Below, one piece after another: positions 21,380 to 31,399 of a stretch of DNA of 64,000 bases; positions within the stretch are counted from its first letter, which is position 1; every line of letters begins with the position of its first letter. The notes below the pieces were generated by a model. The model saw only the letters and a program-made list of their open reading frames with translations, was not told where the DNA came from and ran no database searches. The position numbers and the translations under genes were made by a program. This DNA is from Reticulitermes lucifugus (Eukaryota > Arthropoda > Insecta > Blattodea > Rhinotermitidae). The stretch is from assembly GCA_026260175.1 (NCBI GenBank), contig JAKCWW010001225.1:1-64000 (forward strand), in the 5' to 3' direction.

Positions 21380-21655
21380 GAAGGCCGTGTCATGACTCAG
21401 GCGGTTAGTCGCCGGCCTCTCACCGCGGAGGCCCGGGTTCGATCCCAGGTCAGTCCGTGTGGGATTTGTGGTGGACAGAGTGGTACTGGGACTGGTTTTC
21501 CCCCGAGTACTTCGGTTTTCCCCTGTGCTCCATTACTCGGAAAATCGAAAAAAACACTAATCCTCTTCATCACAGAGTTGCACAATAAGCCTCACGGTTG
21601 CGGTTTGTCCGTAGCATCTGCTGCGAGCCCTTAAAAACAAGAAAAAAAGAAAGAA
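21380..21655 (+). mobile_element. tRNA-derived SINE, family A
   Basis: A-box-like GACTCAGGCGGTTAGTCGCC, B box GGTTCGATCCC (21436-21446), a conserved body (GTGGGATTTGTGGTGGACAG, CCCGAGTACTTCGGTTTTCC) and an A-rich tail (AAAACAAGAAAAAAAGAAAG). Other copies are at 59010-59335 (minus) and 48485-48605 (decayed). The open frames on both strands are by-products. Confidence 0.8.
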
Positions 21656-21669
21656 AGATTGTTTTCTTT

Positions 21670-21835
21670 TATTGAACCTTGCCTTCCAGGACCAAAGTTA
21701 AATCTTTCAAGCCTAAAGATAATCTTATAACATATAAAACTTCATTTCCAACCTGACAGATAACACAGTGCATCCCTTTTGTAAAGACCAAGCGGTTAAT
21801 GCTATTGAGGAAATAACAGCAGTTTATTATAAACA
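21670..21835 (-). repeat. dispersed repeat E, diverged
   Basis: The minus strand resembles the 8.7-kb and 48.3-kb copies (GTTGGAAATGAAGTTTTATA for GATAGGAACTGAA...), and the plus strand pairs with 28230-28370 through GACCAAGCGGTTAATGCTAT / GATCGCCTGGTTAATGCTGT. Confidence 0.5.
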
Positions 21836-22149
21836 TTATGCAAAATAAATAAATATATTCTGTTGACAAAGTGAAGAAATTCGGTTATTAAAGAAGGCAG
21901 TACCTATATTTGCCGCTAGGCTTTAAAGGTCCAAATTATCCTTTTTTACGTTTCCCAGAATGTAGGCACTTCGCATCTAGTACCAGTAATATGAAGAGAG
22001 AATATTTTCGAAGCGTAAACGTGTATTTGGGAGATGCCTGAATTGAATCTCTACCAGAGTTTTTTTGTTCTTAGCAGTTCCTCCGCCTAAATACTGGGAT
22101 AGTGCCTGAAATTAGGCAATGAACGCTTTCTGACATCATCATCATCAAC

Positions 22150-22625
22150 ATGTAGTTTGTCTTATGTCAGGTCCATAGCCTCCTCCAAAGCAAGTTCTCC
22201 AGAGAGTGCGATCTAGTGCTTCTTCTTTCGCTTACCAGTATCCTCTCGTTTCCTTAAGGTCATCCATTATCTGCTTACATATTTTTCCTCGTCTTCTCTT
22301 CCCCTCTATCCTTCCATGTTTCCTTCAATAACGTGTTTTAGAAGGCAGTTGCTATGGAAGATGTGACCAATCCAGTTAGCCTTCCTTCTTTTTATTATAT
22401 GTAGGATGTTACTGTCCTCCTTGACTTTTCGTAATACTTCTTTATTTTTCACACGTTCCGTCCAACTGATGTTGTCCATCCTCCCCCAGCACCATATTTC
22501 AATACTTTCAAGGTTTTTCTGATCTATTATCCGAAGTGTCAATGTTTCAGCACCATACAAAGCTGTGCTTAAAATGTAGCGTTTCACTAGTTTCTTCTGT
22601 ACATTTAAGTCCAGTTTGCTGTCTC
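22150..22625 (-). pseudogene. 5'-truncated LINE, RT C-terminal tail
   Basis: The minus-strand frame 22306-22587 begins with the post-RT segment (YILSTALYGAETLTLR, then WCWGRMDNISWTERV) and the basic tail RRKANWIGHIFHSNCLLKHV. After it the frame breaks but the sequence still matches the 2.8-kb copy to about 22150, where ATCATCATCATCAACATG begins. It lacks endonuclease and RT catalytic motifs; it was probably truncated during target-primed reverse transcription, as LINEs often are. Confidence 0.8.
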
Positions 22626-22789
22626 TTGATTGGTCAAATCATACTCCACCTAACCTGTGTAGTGTGAGCTGCTGACATCGCCGTTAAGTAAATGGATAAT
22701 AAATAAATTAAGTGGGTAAAGTAGTAGTGCTTAGAATATTGTCGGAATGAAGTTCGTGGTTGTCCTGTTCGTTTGTTAGGAAATTAAAT

Positions 22790-22905
22790 TCTCTGATACA
22801 AACAAGGCGTCTGTTTTATTGGACAGTTCTTTTTATTGTCTAAAATTTGCTACAGGTTTGGGCTTAATTTAATGAGCCATCATCAGGCACTGGTGACAGA
22901 TATGT
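22790..22905 (-). repeat. PLE-type repeat with dead hammerhead
   Basis: The minus strand reads TGC-CTGATGA-T-GGCT, loop, AGCC-CAAAC-CT-GTA-GCA around 22845-22893. Everything fits the hammerhead consensus of this window except that the catalytic G of GAAA is C. Confidence 0.55.
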
Positions 22906-23520
22906 GAGAGGAAAACAGTAACAGTTATAGAAGTCAACAGTTTTTCAGAAGTGCACAAACTGGGAGACACCTCAAAATTCTGAAGACCTCATGCGTGACA
23001 TGAAGCAAGTTCCATAGTGAGTGCTAGGTGCCATCGTACAAAATTTAGTCGCCCCAGCTACCTGGCGTCCGGGATTTGTGTAGCCCTGTAGTATTGAATA
23101 AAGTAGGGGTCTATATCTCAATCTTGCCGTTACAGAGTAAAATATTTACTTCTTCTTAAGCCAATTTAAGTTAAGTTTATTGAGGTAACATATTTTTTTA
23201 GTGGTTTAATTAGGTAGAAACTATTATGGGAACTTCTTGGGTTGTAACCTTTTGTTTTGCAGTGCTGTACAGTTAACAAGAAGTACATGCCGTTGTGCTT
23301 GTCACTTGGAGCAGCTGGCGGGAACAGGAAACATCAAACTCTATTTTATTCAACACTGTTAACCCTTATAAATGTTACTGTCTTGCGATCATATATTTGT
23401 TACCAGTGCCTCATGATTGGTTTTTACAGTATAGAGCCGAAGTATGTAGCACATTTTAGACAATGAAAGGAAGTGTGTACTGAGACAGTAGTGGTGGTCG
23501 GTCATTATCATTCATTTATT
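22906..23520. other. no identifiable feature
   Basis: AT-rich, non-coding. Confidence 0.4.
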
Positions 23521-23523
23521 CTT

Positions 23524-23560
23524 CATTAATTAATTAATTAATTCATTCATTCATTCATCT
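23524..23560. repeat. TTAA/TTCA microsatellite at LINE 3' end
   Basis: (ATTA)n and (ATTC)n directly abut the 3' end of the minus-strand LINE, as expected for a LINE of this kind that ends in simple repeats. Confidence 0.75.
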
Positions 23561-23564
23561 GTTC

Positions 23565-25000
23565 TCTCCTACGACAGGTCCATAGCCTCTTCCAAAGCGA
23601 GTTCTCCACAGAGTGCGATCTGGTGCTTCCTCTTTCAACTTTCAATTTCTTGTCGTTATCCTGAAGTTCATCCAGTAGCTGCTTACGTCTTTTTCCTCGT
23701 CTTCCCTTCACTTCCGTCCTTCCTTCTGTCTTTCCTTCGGTAACGTGTTCTAGAAGGCAGTTGCTATGCAAGATGTGACCAATCCAGTTGGTCTTCCTTC
23801 TTTTATTGTATGTAGGATATTTCTGACCTTCTTGACTGTAATACTTCATTTTTCACACGATCGGTCCAACCTGATCTTCTCCATCCTTCCAGGTATTTCT
23901 GATCTACTTTCCGAAGTGTCCAAGTTTCAGCACCATACAAAGCTATGCTCCAAATATAGCACGTCACCAGTGTCTTCCTTAAAATTAAGCCCAATTTGCT
24001 GGTGAAAAGAGCGTTCTTGTTGAATGCTGCTTTTTGCATAGCAATCCTGGATTTAATTTAACGTTACATTTTGCATCATTTGTTATCATGCTACCCAAGT
24101 GGTTGAAATATTCCACATTCTTCGGTTGTTTTTGATGTCATATATAATTTGTACTGGGGATGGTTGCCTTGAGATTCTCATTACCTTAGTTTTTTCACAT
24201 TCATTTCCATTTTATAGCATCTCACAATTTCAATTAGTCTATAAATCATGCCTTGTAGCACAGTTTCTTCCTTAGACAGTAGCACAAGGTCATCTGCATA
24301 CTTCATAGTGCGAATTACTTGTCCTCCTATTTTGAAGTCTCCAAACCCAAATTCTCCCAAATTTTCAGTACTTGTCTTCATCTACTATTATATTCCCTTC
24401 AATTCCCGTCAGTGTCTTCAATGCCAATGTTTTAAATCGCATGGTTGCCTTTCCACGCTAGTTTCTTCTTCATGTACATTAAATTATAACGCCCTGTTAT
24501 TTGAAATTCCATGATCTCACGTATGCTCTGAAGATATACCTTCTTGGCGTGGGTCTTTTAATTGGTTCCTCAGTCTTATATAGTTCTTCAATCCTTCTTC
24601 GTTGTTGACATTCTTCCACTTCCTTCGTTCATCTATTGTATTGATCATTTGCTGTGTAATCCATGACTTTGCTGCTTTCCTGTCGACTTTCCCAACCAAA
24701 TCACTCATAGTACCTAAGACACATTTCTTGATGTTGTTCCACTGCACTTCCACATTCCCACTTTCACATTAGATTGGGTCGAGATTTTATTCTAGAGTGT
24801 CTTGCATTTCCTGTCGTTGAGCATGTAACTTCTCCAGATCCATCTTGATATTCTCACTTGGAACTTTATGATTTTCTTCAACCTAGTGCAGATCTTCGCA
24901 ACCAGTAAGTTGTGGGCAGAGTCAGTATCTGCTCCAGGCATTGTCTGCACATGTACTGTAATTATATCGTTCTGGACGCAATGGAAGTCCAGTCGTAAGG
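23565..25000 (-). pseudogene. LINE ORF2 (endonuclease/RT), internally deleted
   Basis: Minus strand, in order. The C-terminal end of the endonuclease reads TMPGADTDSAHNLLVAKICT near 24960 (normally SDHNLL). The linker follows: WNNIKKCVLGTMSDLVGKV and WKNVNNEEGLKNYIRLRNQL (24517-24753), then EIMEFQITGRYNLMYMKKK and QVLKIWEN near 24375. It then jumps to FGDFKIGGQVIRTMKYADDL, the RT motif C (YADD, 24181-24381), and the post-RT tail (YIWSIALYGAETWTLRKVD; RRKTNWIGHILHSNCLL). The RT fingers and first palm motifs are missing, an internal deletion near 24365, and there are stops and frameshifts. It matches the copies at 22150 and 2828. Confidence 0.85.
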
Positions 25001-25024
25001 GATTACCTAATATTTACTTATGCC

Positions 25025-25075
25025 TTATTTGACGACACTGTCAGTATCTCGGAACATATAACGTCGAATAATAGG
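25025..25075 (-). repeat. SINE tail fragment
   Basis: TTATTTGACGACACTGTCAG is the inverse of the TGTCGTTAAATAA SINE tail, here with one substitution. Confidence 0.4.
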
Positions 25076-25181
25076 ATAATTCGTTTTTAAATGATCCATA
25101 ACGGTGCTTTAAGCAATTAGATATGATAACAAAACCAACAAATGCACATAAGTGTATGAAAGTATATTATGCACACCGTAT

Positions 25182-25227
25182 ACCTCCTACATGTTTCGGC
25201 CAGTCATGTGACCATCTTCAGGGAGGT
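25182..25227 (-). ncRNA. hammerhead-ribozyme-like motif 2
   Basis: On the minus strand, stem I is ACCTCC/GGAGGT (25222-25227 with 25182-25187), core CTGAAGA (25215-25221), stem II GGTCA/TGGCC with one U-G, GAAA (25194-25197), stem III one C-G pair with a 2-nt loop, and cleavage triplet GTA ending at 25188. All conserved core residues are present, plus the extra T after CTGAAGA. Confidence 0.75.
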
Positions 25228-25799
25228 GCATTACAACAGTTAGATACATCGAAATATTACAGAAATATTAGAACTAGTGTACAGATATAAAATATTAAAT
25301 GTTAAAAACAATACATGGCTTAAAATACAGATAAAAATATTTGTGATTGATGCTGATGGGTAACTTGTATTATGTGTGTGGCAAATCACCATCCTGAAAG
25401 GAAAAATAAGTGTGTGTAGGAGCTAATTGATAATATATTAGTAGATAAAAATCTTATAAAGTATTACAGAGACGAAACGGCTGTCAGTAAAGTACATACG
25501 AAGCACGGACGTATTGTTACCGGCAAGGCAGACCACTCTGTATTGAAATCTAGCTACAAACGGCAGAGAGATGGGTGGAGGTCACGCGCATGCGTGGGTG
25601 AGTTGTGTATGGTAGACAAGATCAAAGAGGGGGTTATTATCATTCTGAGATTGTTAAGTGATGGTAGTATTGCGTCGTCGGAAAAGTTGGATATAGAAGT
25701 TACTCAAGTCATTCGTCGAGCTTTGTGGTCTGGGTGTAGCAAGGACATAGTAGCATTCAGGGGTCCATACACGAATAACACGTAAATTATCTCTACCAC

Positions 25800-26107
25800 C
25801 CACACACAATGATATACCTTCCACCTCTAAAAATGGGGTCACTGTCACATTTTACAACCCAGTGATACAGAAACTTAGAAATCTTTTCAAGGACACCAGT
25901 ATTCAATTTGCCTTTCGTGCTAATAACACAATTCACGACTTATTCAAGATCCATACACACAAATCCAACTCCTATACACACAGTGTTACATACCAGTTAC
26001 AATGCCATGCTTGTGACGTCTCCTGTATTGGTCAAGCCGGACGCTTTTGTAACACAATACTCGTTACCCATCAGAATCAATCACAAAATTTTTTATCTGT
26101 ATTTTAA
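25800..26107 (+). pseudogene. PLE GIY-YIG endonuclease domain, truncated
   Basis: The plus strand reads NPVIQKLRNLFKDTSIQFAF, then NTIHDLFKIHTHKSNSYTHS, then VTYQLQCHACDVSCIGQAGR. In PLE proteins this region is followed by G-I-Y-Q-L-x-C ... Y-I-G-Q-T-G-R, so GIY reads VTY and YIG reads CIG; both signature blocks are recognisable but altered. The frame then runs into the right arm and stops. The RT domain is missing. It is a relic of the endonuclease that nicks target DNA in this retroelement class. Confidence 0.7.
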
Positions 26108-26215
26108 TCTTTAATATGTATTTTAAACCATGTATTGTTTTTAAAATTTAATATTTTTTATGGGTGAATTGGTTCTAATACTTCTGTAATATTTAGATTA
26201 TCATTTGTAATGCAC

Positions 26216-26250
26216 GTGGCCGAAACATGTAGGAGGTATACGGTGTGTAT
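26216..26250 (+). ncRNA. hammerhead remnant, core deleted
   Basis: GGCCGAAACATGTAGGAGGT matches the 3' half of motif 2, but the CTGAAGA box and half of stem II are missing (CAC joins directly to GTGGCC). The right arm therefore has no complete ribozyme. Confidence 0.6.
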
Positions 26251-26399
26251 AATAAACTTTCATACACTTATGTGCATTTGTTGATTTTGTTATAATATCT
26301 AATATAATTCGTGTTTGATGAATTAGAAAGGATTCGTAAGAAAGCGACGGTGACCTCTCTGAGATATTATGAAGATGTTTTCGTACATGGTCCCAGAAA

Positions 26400-26510
26400 A
26401 ACTATAAGAAATGTCAGGTAAACCGGTCTTTGGGCTGACGTTTAAACCCGAGACTTCCTGAATGCGAAGCGGGATTGCATACTTGAAACTGACTTTCGGT
26501 CTTCGAATGT
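26400..26510 (-). mobile_element. possible SINE fragment
   Basis: CTGACGTTTAAACCCGAGACTT followed by CTGAATGCGAAGCGGGATTG is arranged like the tRNA-headed repeat at 3917-4062, with a degraded B box. Weak. Confidence 0.35.
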
Positions 26511-27204
26511 GTTGTCATGGGACTGTACCGCTCAGTTAGCTTGTCCGCTCAGTTGAAGACACCTAGGAAAATGCAGGGTTTTCTGAATGGAATGTCAGTA
26601 GCGTATTTGAAAATGTAAATACTAGAAAATGCGATAAGATAGAACGTCAAGACAAATTGTTACTTACAAATGACTTTACGAATATTATTTTCAACATTTT
26701 TCCTGTGTCAGTGATGGAAATAAGGCTCGTGAAATCACGAAACGTGGTATGAATGGTCTGCCGTTGGGAGGCCATGGAAATCCTGTACTTCTAAATTTTA
26801 TACAGCCGGTGTAAGAAAAACAGACCTGTGTGATTTTGGAGCGATGTTGCAGATGTGAGAACGCCCTGTAGTCTTTCTTTTTGATTGTGATAAAGCTGGG
26901 TTATTGGAGCCACGTATGTGCAATTTGGTATGGAGATGGCTCTTAAATGTACCTACACATTGTGTACGAAATATTGTTTGTGAGTTAGCAACTGAAAATG
27001 TGGTGACGATGCGAAAGTTTGGATTTGGAAGTTATTCGCAAAAAATCATAACACAACTGTAGTAACAATAATGGATATTTGTGCCAGAGGGTGTGCAATA
27101 ATCAGTTATGCTTTATGCCTAGCTGTCGGTATTCCTTGTAATTCTTACACGAATGCTGGCAGTGGATTGTTTACTGCAACTGGTATCGTTGAGGAGGTTA
27201 AAAG
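26511..27204. other. no identifiable feature
   Basis: Non-coding, no repeat recognised. Confidence 0.4.
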
Positions 27205-27400
27205 GTAAAGTTGTTCTTATTCATGCCATGAAGGCATATAGGGTGAGTGGAGGTATAGCTCCAATCATTCTTAACGTCGGCAGTGGATGGAAGTGAGTAG
27301 TCAGCCTCACACTCCGGCCCCTTTACACCGGTACCTATTGAATGAAAGGCTGAGTGGTCGCCAGATCCGGTTTTGATGGTCTGGGGAAGAGATAAATCTC
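27205..27400 (-). mobile_element. SINE family C, 3' part
   Basis: GGTAAAG...CATGCCATGAAGGCATATAGGG...CACTCCGGCCCCTTTACACCGG follows the same order as the 46.2-kb and 37.7-kb copies. The tRNA-like head is not preserved. Confidence 0.65.
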
Positions 27401-27875
27401 ATTACACTTAAATAATATAAAAAAAATTCCCTAAGAACTTCGGATATAGGGGAAAGAAGTCCACCTTGTCTATTAACGACGAATTCAAGTTAAAATTCCA
27501 ACAGACGTTACTTGCTGTCAGGTATAGTTTTTTCTTTGTAAGGGCTAACATTTTCGACACTCGACTTGAATGTTGAAATGTGTTTCTTAAGAAGGGTGAG
27601 CAAATTACTGTTGCTGATAGCAACTGGCTTGTTTCCCCACAGGCGCGGCCCATGTTAACACCCGGTGACATCGCCGTGAGGGGGCTGTTGACCTCACAAC
27701 CTTCTGGCTGACAGGTGAGTTTCAACTTTGACCTTTCCGCAATGTTACATTATCGTAATGAGTTCGGAGTTTTAAGCGTAGTTTGGTGCCGGATAAACTA
27801 AATGACTAACTCCATGGAGCAGGTTTTTTTTTGAGAAGCTAAATAAACAGTCGAGTACTCAAGAAAATCACGTAT
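27401..27875. other. no identifiable feature
   Basis: Includes a minus frame (27408-27725) without recognised domain. Confidence 0.35.
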
Positions 27876-28115
27876 TGTTCTGTACCTCTCACAGCAGCCT
27901 GCCACTGGTCCCTCTTCTGAGCCCAAAGAATCCAGTCTACCCGTCGCATCCGATTACACTAAGAATCTTTTTAATGTTATTCTCCCGTCCACGTCTCAAT
28001 TTTCAAGATGGCTCCTTTGTTACATGCGTTTTAATCAAAACGTTCTATGTATTTATCTGGTCTTTCATACGCATAAAATTCCCCATTGATCTCGTCTTTC
28101 ATGATTTGTTCATCC
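27876..28115 (-). pseudogene. LINE ORF2 C-terminal fragment, different family
   Basis: The minus strand contains DWILWAQKRDQWQAAVRG near 27880-27940, preceded by remnants of a G-R-P-R-R-R-W segment. This order (basic RPRRRW, D-W-I-x-L-A-Q-D-R-D-x-W-R) is the usual C-terminus of many insect LINE proteins. Stops occur upstream and no RT motif remains. Confidence 0.5.
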
Positions 28116-28229
28116 TAGTGATATTTGGCTTAGTTTTGTAAATTTGCTGTAAGCGGGGTAAGATAAGAAGGCGTAAGATGCGTTTCGTGTCACGAAGGCA
28201 ACTAAGAGCGTCCAAGTCATGTTGATAAT

Positions 28230-28370
28230 AAAGGAAAGAAATTCAGCATAATCCTTTGAAGACTGACATTTATCTAAACTATATATAAAACTTAAGTTCC
28301 AAGCTCACAATGAACACATTTGGTCTCCAGTACAAAGATCGCCTGGTTAATGCTGTATAGGGAAATAATG
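28230..28370 (-). repeat. dispersed repeat E, diverged
   Basis: Shares ATAAAACTT-AGTTCCAAGCTCACA and CCTGGTTAATGCTGTATAGG with 21670-21835. Confidence 0.45.
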
Positions 28371-28389
28371 TCGAGTTGCGAAGGTTGTT

Positions 28390-29566
28390 GTGGGCAGACG
28401 TGTTTGTAGTGAGCTCCTGCGTAAGGATAGACTATGGGTTACCTGGAGGACTACCGGGCGAGAGTGGGTAGCTGGGCCGGGAGTTACACGTGGCTTGCCT
28501 AGGCTTGGTGACGCTAACCGAGATACTGGACACTGCTTGGGACTGACGATGCTGAGTTCAATGGTTTTAGCTGTTTTATTAGTGATTGGTGGAGTGGAAA
28601 GAAATCCCGGTCCTGTTGTGGAGGGGGATAACACTGTGCAACTTTTATGTACTGGTTGCGGCAGGACTCTAAGGTCGGGAATCCAATGTGAATTATGTGC
28701 ACGTTGGTATCATTATAGTTGTGGTAATGTGAAGGCTCAAGCGGCTGAGAGAGAGAAGTGGAGCTGTGATAAGTATAGGACTGAAAGGATTCGAATGTTA
28801 CAGGAAGAATTGCATAACGCTCTGCGGCAAATTGATGAACTGAAATCTAGAAACAGGAAGCTTGAAGAAAAGTTACTACTGGCTGGAGCTGGGAAGAGGG
28901 ATATAGTGCCGACTAAATAAAATAATGCAAAGTGCATGGTGGTGGGCGACTCAGTGGTGCGGAATGTTGGAACAGAACACACAGATACGATGGTGGAGTG
29001 CTTTCCGGGGATTAAAACCGAACAGCTACACAGAGTGATAGAAAAGAGGGATCTAGGTTGTCCAGAAACTGTTATTAATCACGTAGGTACAAATGACTTG
29101 AGAACAACGAGAAATCTGTATTTTGTAATGGGAGAAGTGTATGCGCTTGTGGCTACGGTTAAGAATAAATGCCCGAACTGCAGACTTGTCTTGAGTGGAG
29201 TGCTGCGACGTAGAGAAGTGTCATGGCGGCGTATTGGTGCTCTTAATGATAGATTCGACTGGATAGCAAACGCCCTCGGAATTACATTCGTTGATCCGAA
29301 CAGCTGGATACAGGATGGGGATTTTGCTGGAGATGGGCTGCATGCATCTGAATGGAAGAGGAAAGAGACGACTTGGACAACTGTACGCTAGGGTTAGTGG
29401 ACTGATGGCGGAGGATCTGCACGGAGGAAGGGGTGACATATTTTGGTGGATGGAACTCGCAGAACGAGGACAACCAGGGAAGCGCGGCAATCATCAATTG
29501 AAAAACAAGACTTTACATGAAGAAAGGGGAACAGAGACGAATAAAGGGGTGAGTAGGGAAACTTAA
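28390..29566 (+). pseudogene. LINE ORF1: 2A-like, PHD finger, coiled coil, SGNH esterase
   Basis: Open from 28390 to a TAA at 28918-28920; the same frame reopens and runs to 29391, then a frameshift near 29340 continues it to 29566. Met54 (28549) heads a short hydrophobic leader ending in GGVERNPGP (28588-28614), a 2A-like ribosome-skipping motif with Gly for the usual Asp. A PHD-type zinc finger follows: C87, C90, C100, C103, H108, C111, C126, but Tyr129 where the last Cys is expected. Residues 131-165 form a Leu/Glu/Arg coiled coil. After the stop comes an SGNH hydrolase with GDSVVRN, GTND and DGLH blocks. ORF1 proteins of this kind bind element RNA; the role of the esterase is unsettled. 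Confidence 0.8.
28588..28614 (+). promoter_or_regulatory. 2A-like ribosome-skipping motif in ORF1
   Basis: Encodes GGVERNPGP preceded by MVLAVLLVI. Canonical 2A is D-(V/I)-E-x-N-P-G-P with skipping between the last G and P (28611/28612). All residues except the first Asp match. 2A-like peptides are known in some non-LTR retrotransposons, where they separate an N-terminal leader from the rest. Function with the Gly substitution is uncertain. Confidence 0.65.
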
Positions 29567-29629
29567 GCTAGGACAGGGGTTGAATCTATAGCTACGGCAT
29601 CTGCTTATAGGGTTGAAGGTAAGTCGCTA

Positions 29630-30550
29630 GTGGTGCTACAGGTTAACTGTAGGAGTATCTATAATAAAGCCTTAGAATTCTGGAATTTAGTNNACACGTA
29701 CAACCCTGATGTTGTTATAGGCACGGAGTCATGGCTTAAAGAAGATATTAGCAATGCTGAAGTTCTTAGGGCAGATTTTACAATTTTCAGAAGAGACAGA
29801 TCTGCCCGTGGTGATGGGGGTTTTATATGTGTTACAAATTACAGTGCCTGCACGGAGCTGTGGGTGGCTGAGGATTTTGAGATGATCGCGGTTGAAGTGA
29901 AAGGAATGGATCCATAAATATTCGTGGGAAATTATAGGTAGGGCCTATATACAGAGCTCCTAACGAGGATATGTTGCGATTGAAAGACTAACAGCCCGTA
30001 CCTTACTTACGCGAAACTCAACGAAGAGAAGCATTATAGGAGGATATTTGAACTTACCTCAAGCGAATTGGAATGGGGATGCGGGGAAAACAAGCGGTTT
30101 TCAGGCGTTCGTAAACAAATTAGTATGGGAAAATGGTTATACTCAGGTAGTAAGTGGCCCGACGAGAGGTGACGCGTTGTTGGACATTACCTCCTCAGAC
30201 CTGATAATACGCTTAACTCTTGTAACATTGTACCCGGAATCAGCGATCATAGCGGGGTTTTATTGGAAGTAGAATGGGATGAAAATTGTCGGGAGACAAA
30301 AATTGAAAGGATAGTCCCTGTGTACCACAAAACAGATGTATTAGGTTTGCAAAGCTTTCTTCGGGAAAAGTTTAACTTATGGGCTGGAAATGGTGGTAGC
30401 GTAGAGGAGATATGGAAATAGTCTTTGAGGGTTAAGAACGTTTTGTACCTAAAAACATTCTGAGTAAAATCCGGGTCCGGAATACTATACCAAGGAAGTA
30501 AAACGACTAAAGGTAAAGGTGAGGAGAGTGTACAATAAGAGAAAATTTGG
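29630..30550 (+). pseudogene. LINE ORF2 N-terminus: APE-type endonuclease
   Basis: Starts MVLQVNCRSIYNKALEFW (the N of NCRSI is the metal-coordinating Asn block) and continues with VVIGTESWLKEDI (catalytic Glu block) and RRDRSARGDGGF. After a stop at 29915 other frames give DLNLPQANWNG-like (30045 onward), PTRGDALLD, and GISDHSGVLLEVEW near 30240, the terminal S-D-H catalytic block. NN at 29692-29693 is unresolved. A linker (YYTKEVKRLKVKVRRVYNKR) ends at about 30550, where foreign sequence begins. Frameshifts separate the blocks. In an active element this domain nicks the target to prime reverse transcription. Confidence 0.8.
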
Positions 30551-30556
30551 AGGGCT

Positions 30557-31395
30557 GTAGTGTAGTAACACTGACCATTTGCGAAACTTATAAAATATGT
30601 GAATGCGAGTTATAATGTAGAACACCGACCACCTTTGAAAGCAAGAAAATTGATGTTTATTTGGTTTGGAATATGTGAAGGACCGATGTAAAAATAATGG
30701 TTGGAGTAACTTGGCATGTCAGCATGTTGCTGATGATCGGGAAGTAGACCTTTGTAACGTTTAGATTGAGGTTAACTAAACTGTATAGTAAGTAGTTATG
30801 ATGAAATAGAAAACTATTGCAATACAGTGGGCTTAAAAAACGCAATGTTTTAAGTATAAAAACATTGGGAAGTTGGAATGAAGACACACACACTATTATT
30901 CTGACTGAGTCGTCGAGGTGTCATACTGGCACCGTCATGACGTCCGACGCAGTGCTGCTGGTTTTTATTTTCACACTGATTTTACAAGGTAGGACGGTTT
31001 ACTTTTGAATTTACCTAAGGTTCATGGTGGTTATAGTCAGTGAAGGGTTAGAGTTTGGTAAAGTATGAGTTTGAACGCTTTGTTACACCTCGCTCCACAT
31101 TAATTTAAATAATGTAACTTTTGATTAATATACTTATTTTGGGGAAATTTGAAAAACTTAATTTGTTGCTCTCTATCTCTCAATACCTATGCATTCGATC
31201 CTGGAAAAGTATAATTGTAGGGACTGATCTCTGGCAGCCTCTACAGTATTTATTATTTAATTTATATACGAGAGATGGTGGCACGCTACCGGATCAGGTC
31301 TCTGGACTCAGAGTTCGAGCGCCTGGTTCCTACGCTCATTGTGTCGCAGGGTACGAGGTTCCGAAATTAGCCCAGGGAGTCGGAGGGTCGGGCGT
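30557..31395. other. foreign insertion splitting LINE ORF2
   Basis: Sequence unrelated to the LINE lies between the endonuclease linker ending RRVYNKRKFG and its continuation HYQAELKRLSKEL. Near its right end 31275-31375 carries an A-box-like TGGCACGCTACCGG and B-box-like GAGTTCGAGCG, so a SINE is one component. At 30938-30990 a plus frame MTSDAVLLVFIFTLILQG, like a signal peptide, is followed by a GT donor-like AGGTAGG. The rest is unassigned and no target duplication is clear. Confidence 0.5.
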
Positions 31396-31399
31396 TGCG

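Larger units (their letters stand above)
25088..26303 (+). mobile_element. PLE remnant with inverted hammerhead arms
   Basis: The left arm (about 25117-25385, hammerhead on minus strand) and right arm (about 26055-26302) are inverted copies: CCAACAAATGCACATAAGTG mirrors CACTTATGTGCATTTGTTG, and TAAAACAATACATGGCTTAA-type blocks follow. Between them lies the end of a GIY-YIG frame. Outside, ATAATTCGTTTTT (25075-25087) and ATAATTCGTGTTT (about 26304-26316) form a 13-bp direct repeat with one mismatch, a likely target duplication. Penelope-like elements commonly have such terminal repeats. Confidence 0.7.

Noticed and set aside
21397-21446. tRNA gene
   Set aside because: A and B boxes are present, but no cloverleaf or acceptor stem; the sequence continues as a SINE body with an A-rich tail. 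The same applies to the other tRNA-like heads.
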